DNA of 64,000 nt from assembly GCA_019694345.1 (NCBI GenBank), contig JAIBCA010000143.1, positions 1 to 64,000 on the forward strand. The letters are read 5' to 3'. Each line of letters starts with the position of its first letter. Positions within the stretch are counted from its first letter, which is position 1. Source of the DNA: Pyrinomonadaceae bacterium (GTDB taxonomy: Bacteria > Acidobacteriota > Blastocatellia > Pyrinomonadales > Pyrinomonadaceae). The notes beneath the pieces were generated by a model. It was not told the origin of the DNA. It saw only the letters and a program-made list of their open reading frames with translations, and did no database searches. Position numbers and translations under genes: made by a program. Of the stretch, positions 53,694 through 63,000 are shown piece after piece.

Positions 53694-54158
53694 ATGCCGA
53701 AATTTGAGATCGTTCCGTATTCTGACGATTGGGCAGGCGATTTTGCATCGCTCAATTACGAGTGGATCGGGCGGTATTTTTCGGTTGAACGACATGACAG
53801 CGAGATCCTCGATGATCCGCGGAGATTTGTGATCGAACCGGGCGGAGAGATATTTATCGCGGTCGTTTCCGGATTGGCAGCGGGAGCGGTCGCGTTGATA
53901 CCGTCTGCCGACGGAAGCCTTGAATTAACAAAAATGGCAGTTTCTCCGGAGTTTCAGGGAATGGGCATCGGCGATGGCCTAATGGCCCGATGCATCGAAT
54001 ACGCCAATGAGAAGGGTACCAAGTCTATCTGGCTTGAATCTCACACCAAACTCGCCCCTGCGCTCAGCCTCTACCGGAAGCACGGATTCGTTGAGACGCC
54101 GAAAGATCCAAATTCGCTATACTCAAGAGCAGATATACGAATGCAACTTGCCATCTAA
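53694..54158 (+). CDS. GNAT-family N-acetyltransferase
   Basis: A 154-residue acetyl-CoA-dependent acyltransferase. The fold's motif A reads LTKMAVSPEFQGMGIGDGLMARCIEYA, containing the Q-x2-G-x-G acetyl-CoA loop, followed by SIWLESHTKLAPALSLYRKHGF (motif B). The acceptor substrate cannot be inferred. It starts 6 nt after purA, so it is very probably co-transcribed with it, though no functional link is known. Confidence 0.9.
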   Translation: MPKFEIVPYSDDWAGDFASLNYEWIGRYFSVERHDSEILDDPRRFVIEPGGEIFIAVVSGLAAGAVALIPSADGSLELTKMAVSPEFQGMGIGDGLMARCIEYANEKGTKSIWLESHTKLAPALSLYRKHGFVETPKDPNSLYSRADIRMQLAI

Positions 54159-54206
54159 TCCGCCAATATGTAAAATCTTCAATTCGGCTGTATTAGCAGC
54201 TAAAGT

Positions 54207-54282
54207 GGTCCGATAGCTCAGTCGGTAGAGCAAGTGGCTTTTAACCACTGGGTCGCAGGTTCGAGTCCTGCTCGGATCACCA
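54207..54282 (+). tRNA. tRNA-Lys (anticodon UUU)
   Basis: A 76-nt cloverleaf including encoded CCA. Acceptor GGTCCGA pairs with TCGGATC; the anticodon stem AGTGG/CCACT holds loop CTTTTAA with anticodon TTT at 54240-54242; T-arm CAGGTTCGAGTCCTG. It is followed 8 nt later by an intrinsic terminator. Confidence 0.98.
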
Positions 54283-54290
54283 TTTTCAAG

Positions 54291-54318
54291 AAAAGCACTC
54301 ATATTCGAGTGCTTTTTT
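54291..54318 (+). terminator. Intrinsic terminator after tRNA-Lys
   Basis: AAAAGCACTC (54291-54300) pairs with GAGTGCTTTT (54307-54316) around loop ATATTC and runs into further T residues. The symmetric A/T arms could also serve the convergent kinase gene. Confidence 0.9.
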
Positions 54319-54336
54319 GCTTTTTGGTGCTGAACC

Positions 54337-56940
54337 TCATTTAATGCTGGCCAGCAATTGTCCCATCTCATTGAATATTTTTTCATCCCATTTGCCGAGG
54401 GCGTTCTGTTGTTTCAGTCGATCGACGATCTGAACAGCCAATGAAAGGCTGGCTTTTGCCTCGTCTTTTTGGCCGAGTTTCAGTTCGGTGACGCCCACAC
54501 TTTTCAATGCCTGAGCCCAATCGCGCTGTGCGACAGTATTCCTTTCGTCGAAGGCTGCAAGGGCCTTGAAAACCTCGGCCGATCGCCTATATTCGACCAA
54601 CGCCCCGGGAAGATTTGAAACGAACTTTTCGGCGTCGCCGAGGCGAGTGAACAACGTGCCCAGATCGTCCTGATATACACGGTTGCGCGGCTCGCGTTCG
54701 ATCAACTCCTTGATGGTCCTTTCCGATTTCCTCAGGGCGGCGAAACCTTCAGAATATCGCTTGATCAGCACCAAAATGTTTCCATTCCGTGAAAGTGCTC
54801 GGGCGAGATCCTGGCGGGCCTGAGTGTCGGCCGGGTCGGACTCAGAGCTTCGGCGGGCGACTTCTAATGCTTGCAAGCCGTAGGCTAGCGAAAGATCATT
54901 CTTTATCCCCTCGAGTGTGCTACTTGCCTGTGTGTAAACGATGTAAACAGTGCGTTGGATGTTCGAATCATTTGGGTATCTCGCCCGCAGGTCGTTGGCC
55001 ATCATTACTGCTTTCTGGTTTTCGATCTCGGCCTCCGCTTGCTTGTCGTCCCAGGAGAGTGAATTACCGAGATAAGCGGTCGCCAAAGCCATCATACGAG
55101 CCACTTCAGGATCTGTGCGATCCATTTTTTCGAGGTCCGCGATCACCTGCCTGAATATTGGCACCGCGATCGAATACTGATTATTTATTGCGTTAATGTG
55201 CCCAAAGTCGATCGCCGCGTCGGCGCTTGCCTTTTCAACATCGGGAGCGTTGGGATATTCGTCGATCAGTGTCTTGAAAAGAGAAAGGGAATGTTCCGAA
55301 TCCGCGATCGATTGTTTGGTCTCACCCTGAGCAAATCTGATCGCAGCCAGTTCGCGATAGCTCGATGCGGTCTCGATCCGTAGCTCCTTCGTCAGAGGCA
55401 GTCGCTCGAAGATCGAGATCGCTTTTGAGTAGGTTTCGATCGCCCCGGCAAAGTCACTCAGATTAGGCTTTGATGGGTTCCCCTGCAGATCGCCGACTTT
55501 TCGGTAGGCTCTGGCTAGTTCTGTCTGGAGTGGGGTGTCAGCGATCTCGGTGGCGAGACTGTCAAGATAGCCAAGGGCATTGAGCACGAGGAGTTCCCGA
55601 GCCTCTGTCGATCCCGGCAGCCGTTCGATCTTGGGTGCGATCTCAAAAAGAAGTGAATTTGAAAGACTCCGTACGTCCTGAAAACGCTTTTCAGCTCGGT
55701 CTCTCTCCTGTCGTGCCAAATTAGCCTGCCATAATGCGAAGGCGAGACCTGTGATCAATGAGATGAGTATCAAGGAGCCTGCAACAACAGAAAGCGTATT
55801 GCGTTTGAGGAATTTACCGGCACGGTAAGCGAGTGTGTTAGGCCGAGCGGAAACCGGTAGTCCATTCAAGTGGCGTTCGATATCGTCTGCAAGATCTTCG
55901 ACCGATTGGTAACGGCGTTCAGGTTCTTTTCGAAGGGCCATCAAAACCACATTGTCGATATCGCCCTTCAGGTACTTGATCGAGCTTCCGCCGGAACTGT
56001 CCCGCCGTTCGCCAGCCAAGACACTCGGAGGAGGCGGTTCGAGGGTGTTGATGGTCGCATAGATCTCATCGAGTTTCTTATTTTCGAGATCCAGCGGCTT
56101 CGATCCGGTAAGAAGTTCATACAGAACGACGCCGAGCGAGTAAATGTCACTGGCCGTCGTGATCGGTTTTCCCGTAATCTGCTCGGGCGAGGCGTAGGCC
56201 GGCGTGAAGGCAAATAGAGCGGTCTGGGTGTCGCCACCCTCGTTTTCGAATGCCTTGGCAAGACCAAAATCAAGGAGCTTCGGCTCGCCCTCGGCATTGA
56301 TCAGAATGTTTGACGGTTTGATGTCGCGATGAACAACGAGATTTCGGTGAGCGAAAGAAACGGCGCTACAGACCTTGAGAAAAAGTCGCAGCCGATCCTT
56401 TAGCGACAGATTCAAGGATTCGGCGTAGCCGGTAAGTGGCAAACCTTCGATGTACTCCATTGCAATGAAGGGCTCACCGCGTTTGCTTATTCCGCCGTCG
56501 TGCAGAGCCGCGATATTTGGATGGTTCAGGCTTGCAAGGATCTGGCGTTCCCTCCGAAACCGCTCGATGATAGCGGAATCGGCGATCGATTGACGGACCA
56601 GCTTGAGTGCCACCGTCTGTTCGAATTCGCCGTCGGCACGCTCCGCCAAAAATACAGTTCCCATTCCGCCGTGTCCGATCTCGCGGATAATTCGATAGTT
56701 TCCAAATCGAGAGCCGACGATATCAACTGCAGGCGCCGTGAGCCTTTCAAGGATATCGATCCGGTGTTCCTCTATCAGATCGAGTTCTGAGTCAGCGGCA
56801 TCGAGCAATGAGAGCACTTCGTCGGCAAGAGCCGTGTTCCCATCACTGTTCGCGTCAACGAAAGCCCGGCGCTCGTCAGGCGGAAGTTCGAGTGCCTCCG
56901 CAAAAAGAGATTTGACTATTTCTCGATCGATCTCATTCAT
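54337..56940 (-). CDS. Ser/Thr protein kinase with transmembrane helix and TPR-like region
   Basis: An 867-residue PknB-type kinase. The N-terminal ~75 residues are helical. The kinase domain (about 82-360) has glycine loop GHGGMGTV (89-96), ATP lysine K113, E131, HRDIKPSN with catalytic D206 and N211, metal-binding D224 in DFG, and an SPE-type activation segment. One membrane helix (about 392-412, LSVVAGSLILISLITGLAFALW) separates it from ~450 residues of helical repeats, outside the cytoplasm, with TPR-like units (GAIETYSKAISIFERLPL). This architecture is common in Acidobacteriota. It is divergent from the giant surface-protein gene and might regulate it, which is inference. Confidence 0.93.
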   Translation of the reverse strand: MNEIDREIVKSLFAEALELPPDERRAFVDANSDGNTALADEVLSLLDAADSELDLIEEHRIDILERLTAPAVDIVGSRFGNYRIIREIGHGGMGTVFLAERADGEFEQTVALKLVRQSIADSAIIERFRRERQILASLNHPNIAALHDGGISKRGEPFIAMEYIEGLPLTGYAESLNLSLKDRLRLFLKVCSAVSFAHRNLVVHRDIKPSNILINAEGEPKLLDFGLAKAFENEGGDTQTALFAFTPAYASPEQITGKPITTASDIYSLGVVLYELLTGSKPLDLENKKLDEIYATINTLEPPPPSVLAGERRDSSGGSSIKYLKGDIDNVVLMALRKEPERRYQSVEDLADDIERHLNGLPVSARPNTLAYRAGKFLKRNTLSVVAGSLILISLITGLAFALWQANLARQERDRAEKRFQDVRSLSNSLLFEIAPKIERLPGSTEARELLVLNALGYLDSLATEIADTPLQTELARAYRKVGDLQGNPSKPNLSDFAGAIETYSKAISIFERLPLTKELRIETASSYRELAAIRFAQGETKQSIADSEHSLSLFKTLIDEYPNAPDVEKASADAAIDFGHINAINNQYSIAVPIFRQVIADLEKMDRTDPEVARMMALATAYLGNSLSWDDKQAEAEIENQKAVMMANDLRARYPNDSNIQRTVYIVYTQASSTLEGIKNDLSLAYGLQALEVARRSSESDPADTQARQDLARALSRNGNILVLIKRYSEGFAALRKSERTIKELIEREPRNRVYQDDLGTLFTRLGDAEKFVSNLPGALVEYRRSAEVFKALAAFDERNTVAQRDWAQALKSVGVTELKLGQKDEAKASLSLAVQIVDRLKQQNALGKWDEKIFNEMGQLLASIK

Positions 56941-57081
56941 TGGTGATCAGCAAATTCAGGAAATTATACATCGACATGGTGATCGAAAGAAAAAAATCTG
57001 ACAATGGGCGCTTTTGATCAGCTATTACGCCCTATTAGGTAGAAATCGGTCTATTTGTGTTTTTGATTGGGAGAATTTGTC

Positions 57082-60000
57082 ATGGAACAGATACAGAATA
57101 AAAGTGTCTTCAAGAACTTGTTGGTAATGGCCGCGGCTGCGATCTTCTCTGTCGCCGGATTTGCGCTGCCGCGAATCGTTTCTACCACCTCCGTTTCCTA
57201 CGTAGACACAACTTCTGCTGCAAAAACTCCCGCGGGGCCGCGTCCGCAAGCGGCCGACAAAGTACTCGCGTTCGATAACACCGTTAACGGCTCGGCATTT
57301 CCAGGGACGTTGTTATTTACGCGCGGCAGTTATTTTCAGCCAAATATCGACCGCGTTACAAATATCGGCACAAACAACGACGTCAGCACGATAGCCTATC
57401 TGGGTGACGATGGTCCGGTCTTTTCCCGGGACGGCAACAAGGTGCTTTTTCGAAGCCGGAGAGACGGCGACTATTTTGCACCCGTACTTTATCTCTACTC
57501 GATGAATGCCGACGGCTCCGATCAAAGGCGTCTGACGGAGAGCCCGGGATACTCCGAAAGTTATTCATTTTCGCCTGACGCGGCCAAGATCGTGTACACG
57601 AAGAATGGCAATGTTTGGCAGGTGAATGCGGACGGCACCGGGAATGTTGAGTTGCTAGATCTGGCTGAAAACATTACCTTACCGCGTTACACGCCTGACG
57701 GCACCAAGATCAGTTTTCTTTATGAATCGAGGATCTGGACGATGGATCCCGACGGCTCGGGCTCGGCCGAGATCGGGATGACCGGCTACGCAGACCAATA
57801 TGATCTGTCGCCTGATGGGTCGAAATTTGTGTTTAGCTCGAACAGTGAGATCTATACGATAAACTTTGACGGATCAAACGAAAACAAGGTGATCGACGAC
57901 GATGTTGTCGGGTACTATCTTTCGGATCCTAAATTCTCGCCGGACGGTACAAGGTTGTTGATGTCCTGCCAGGGTATCAACCAATTTCAATGGAATAACA
58001 TCTGTACTTCGAATGCAAATGGCAGTTCATTTGAACCGCTGCAGGGAAGTTCGACTGAGCGGACATCGGGGACTTGGTCACCGGATGGTTTTGCCGTGGC
58101 ATTCGCTTCTTACGATTCTCAAACCAACGTTTACAGCGTCGAGGCGGCCGTGGTCGGCCAGATGCCGGTGGCGGTCAGAAACTCCGAGAATGGTGATATC
58201 ATCCAGTCGCTGGCGTGGCAGCCCGATTGCACACTGATCGGCGGACCCACGCCGACGCCGACACCCACCGCAACTCCGACCCAATTGCCGGGATTGATCT
58301 CTGAATGGAATGCGAACCAGGCCAACGCCGACGATTCGATCGGAACGAACCACGGCCAATTTCTCGATGGTGCCGCCCTCATGACACCCGGAAAAATAGG
58401 GTATGGATTTAGCTTTGCGGGTGACGGGGGCTATGTTTGGATCCCGGATGATAATTCGCTTGACGTTCAGGCTGGTGACTACACGCTTTCGACTTGGTTT
58501 TACTCGTACGGCTCGGCCACGCACTATGTTGCAGGCAAGGGTGCCTGCGGCGGCACGTCCTCCAATTTCTATATCGGTGTAGATCAAAACTCTGTGCCGT
58601 TCATCGATATCAGTCACGAAGGCGGAGGCTCCCGGATCTCCGATGGTGGCTTCGTTTTGAGCACAAACTCGTGGCATCACCTCCTACTCAGAAAGGAAGG
58701 CCCAAACCACATATTTTATGTTGATGGTCAATTGGCGTTCAGTCACGATGAATACAACACGATCCTGGCAAACACTGCGCCTTTTACGATCGGAAAGGGC
58801 GACGAATGCACCGCACCCGAACTTACGACCAACGGAGCCGTCGATGAAGTGCGGCTGTATGGCCGCGCACTGACGCCGACCGAGATCGGTGCTATTTATG
58901 GGGGTTCGTCGCTATCTCGCCGGTCGTTTGGGTCAAGCTGTGTGCCTCACACCGATCCCGCTATCAGAATGTGGGTCAACTATCCGCATCCGATCGCTGC
59001 CGGCCGAAATGGGACGGTCGACATAAGGTCAAATGCCATTGCGCCTGCCGGCGGCATGGTCATCAACCTGTCATACCCAAATTCATCTACGGTCAGCGGG
59101 CCCGCGACCGTGACCATTCCTGAATTTCAAGACCGGGCTCAGTTCACCGTAACGACAGCCCTCGGATCAACATTCTCTAGCGGCGATGTGGTCGCGACGC
59201 TTGGCGCCGATTCATCGCGCGTCACGGTGACGGTTGCCCCCGCGGCCCCTGAGATCACGGTGTCGGACCTCACCGCACCGTCAACCGTGAGCATACTCCA
59301 GAACTTTGCCGCGTCCTGGCGGATCACCAACAGCGGTCAGGCTCCGACGAACGATTATCGTCAGGACACGTTGTACATTTCCACCGACGATGTCCTATTT
59401 AACAGTCCTAATGATGTGATCGTTGGCCGAAAGTACGAAAATGGTGCATCAATCGCACCCGGAACATTTCGTGACGTGTCGTTTGATCAAGTCAATATTC
59501 CGGCCGCGGCAATTCCGACCGACGGAACCTATTACCTATTCGTCTATGTTGGGGATGCGGGTACCGTAAACGAACGCAACGGTAACTGGGGTGATAATTC
59601 GATCGGCATTCCAATAACCGTGAATCGTAACCTGCCGGATCTGGTCATCCAGAACCTGGCTGCCCCGGCTGAGGTCGAGCCTCGAACGATGTTCACGATC
59701 AATTGGGAAGCTAAAAATCAAGGCAGTGCCGCAACCATTGGCGGTTTCCGACAGGACGTTTTTTATTCGTTCGACCAGATCGTCGGCAACGGTGACGACA
59801 TTTTGATCACACAGCGTTTTGATCCCATCATGGCGATCGGCGAAGTGCGTTCGTACAGCCAGCAATACTTCTTCACCACGCTGCCGGTGCGGCCCTCCGG
59901 CGACGGGATGTTCTACGTAAAAGCAGACGCGGCAAATCAAGTTTACGAGGACGCCCCCGGCGGGGCTGCCGAATCAAACAACGTTTCTACGTTTGCGTCG

Positions 60001-63000
60001 AGATTTGAATACCGTGTGCCCGACCTACAGGTTGCGACAGTGGCTCCGCCCGCCGAGGTAGAGAGCGACACCGAATTTGCCTTGAGTTGGACAACTCAGA
60101 ATGCGGGCAACAAGGCAGCACCGGGCATCACAGATCTGGTGTATTTTTCGACGGATAACGCTGTGAGCGGCAACGACACGCTTCTCGGGGCATTTTCACT
60201 TTCTCAGACGTTAGATCCCGGACAGTCGGTCGCTCGAACGCAGAACGTCACGATACCGACAAATGCAATACCCGCAACCGGAAATTACTTCATCTATGTC
60301 ATCACCGATGCCTATTCACAGGTCGACGAAGGAGCAAACGAAAACAACAACACGACGTTCAGTCCGCTGCGGGTTCGCCGCTTGCTGCGACCTGATCTGC
60401 AGGTAACCAATATTACAGCGCCTTCGACGGTTTTCTTTGATCAGCAGATCCAGGTACAGTGGACGGTCAGCAATAATGGAGCGGGGCCGACAAATGCTGC
60501 TAACTGGCAAGACGACCTTTATCTTGGGGTCAACCAAACGCTTGGCGGAGCAGTGCGTCTAGCCACGTTGTCAAATATCAGCTTTTTGAACAACGGCGAA
60601 AGTTATATTGCCACTGCCACTGTTCGAGTACCGCGGGGAGCGACCGGGTCATATTATCTAATCGTCAAGACCGACAAAGACGGATTGGTAAACGAGGAGA
60701 ATGAGAACAACAATGTTACGACCCGGCCAATCACGGTAAATATCCCGCCTCTGCCCGATGTGCGGACAAGCAACGTGCAGGCGCCGGAAACCGGCGTTGG
60801 TGGTCAGCCCATCAGCGTGTCATGGACCGTTACAAATCATGGCGACGGAGCCACGCCACTGAACGAATCAACGTGGAGTGATGCGATTTACATCTCGCGA
60901 GACGCTGTGTTTAGCGTGGATGATAGGTTTATTGGTGCAAAACAGCGCAGCGGAGTACTTGAGCCGAATGGCACCTACACGGTCTCAAACCATAGCGTGG
61001 ATCTTCCGGGTGATGCGTTTGGCGACTACTACGTTTTCGTGGTCGCAGACGCGTACGATCAGCTATACGAATTTACGGCAAACGGCAACAACGCGAACTA
61101 CGACGCTATGGCTCCGGGATCACCGATGCATGTGCTGGGAACACCACCGGATCTTACGGTTCTCAGCCCTATCACGGCTCCGTCAAGCGAACTCGCCGGA
61201 CGGCAGATCAATGTACAGTTTACTGTCCGCAATCAAGGGGCGTTTGACGCAAACGGCGGCTGGTACGAGACGGTCTTTCTCTCGACGGATCCCAATTTTG
61301 ACCCGCTCTCCGATACGCCGATCGGTTCTGTTGTCCGTAACGGCCTGATCGCCGGCGGCCAGTACGTGGTAAATCTGCCGGTCACGCTCCCTAACTGCCT
61401 CGACGGAACCTACTATTTGTTTGCCGTCACCGACGCCAACGGCCAGATATTCGAATATGATGCCGGCGGCAACGCTGAGTCCAACAATATCAGCCAGCCC
61501 AAATCGATCCAGATCTCGAGTTTTGCTCCGGACCTGAGGGTGACGAACATTACGATCCCGCCGGTGGTGGTGAACGGCGCGATGCCGATCTCGTGGACCG
61601 TGAAGAATTTTGGAACGGCTGACACCCTTCAGACCATTTGGACCGACCGCATTTACCTTATCTACAACGGCACCGTTACCAACCTGGGCAATTTTGACCG
61701 CTTGGGCGGCCTGATCATCGGAGCGGAATATACGCAGAACCGGATCGTCTATATTCCGCTGTTTCTCGAAGGCGACATGCAGATCGTCGTTCAGGCTGAT
61801 GCCTACAACAGCGTCCCAGAGTGTTCGTATGAGACGAATAATGACATAAGTGCCGCGACGAACGTCCAGCAGGACCTGCCGGACCTGCGGGCCACGGCCG
61901 TCAGCGCACCGGGGACCGGATCGTTAGGACAAACGTTCAGCGTCGCCTGGACCGGCGGAAATTACTCGGCGGCGATGACCGGGGGCACATCGTGGGCAGA
62001 TACCGTATACCTTTCGGCTGACAACGTTTTGACCTACGGCGACATTCCTATCGGTGGATCTGTAAAAACGGCACAACTTGTTTCCGGTCAAACCTACGGA
62101 GGTACTGCCGACGTGATGATCCCGGGAGTGGCTCCCGGCAACTACTTCATATTCGTTAATGCGGACAACGGTAATCATGTCGTCGAGGGCGTGAATGAGA
62201 CGAATAACGCTTCGGCTCCCGTCCCTATAACGATAACTGCTCCGCAGGTCGACCTGCAGGTTACTAATGTCACGGCCGATCCGTTGATCTATTCAGGCCA
62301 ACTAACAAATATCTCGTGGACCGTCACGAATTTAGGGTCGACACCGACCATTACCGGCAATTGGACGGATTATCTCGTACTTTCACGGGACAACATCTAT
62401 GATGCGAGCGACCGTGTGATCGATTTTGCAAATCAAAATACGGCTCTAGCGGGTGGGGCGAGTTACACGGTGAACCGTTCGGTACCGATGCCGGCGGGGT
62501 TGACCGGCGAATACAAGATATTTGTGATAACTGACCGCGGCAATGCCGTCGTGGAATCGATCGAGAACAACAATGTCAGTTCGCCGTTGACCGTCGAATT
62601 GCAGTTGCCGCCGCCGGCCGAGTTGAATATTACAAATATATCGGCGCCGCCCACGATCATGCTTGGTGACAACGCGTCCATCCAGTGGACCGTCCAGAAC
62701 TCCTCGGCGAACACGGTAAATGCGATCTGGCAGGATTCGGTCTACTTGTCATCGGATCAATTGTGGGACAGCGGTGATGCTCTGATAGGCCAGGTACAGC
62801 GGAGTGGTTCATTAGGTGCCTACGCGACCTATACCGGAACGCTTGACGGGCCGATCCCGCCGATCGAGACGGGCTCGTACTACGTGATCGTCCGCACAGA
62901 TGCGCGAAACACGGTCCGCGAATCGAATGAGGGAAACAACGTCTCAACATCGGTATCCACGACGTCAATTCAAATCGCGAATTTGACGCTCGGCGTCGCT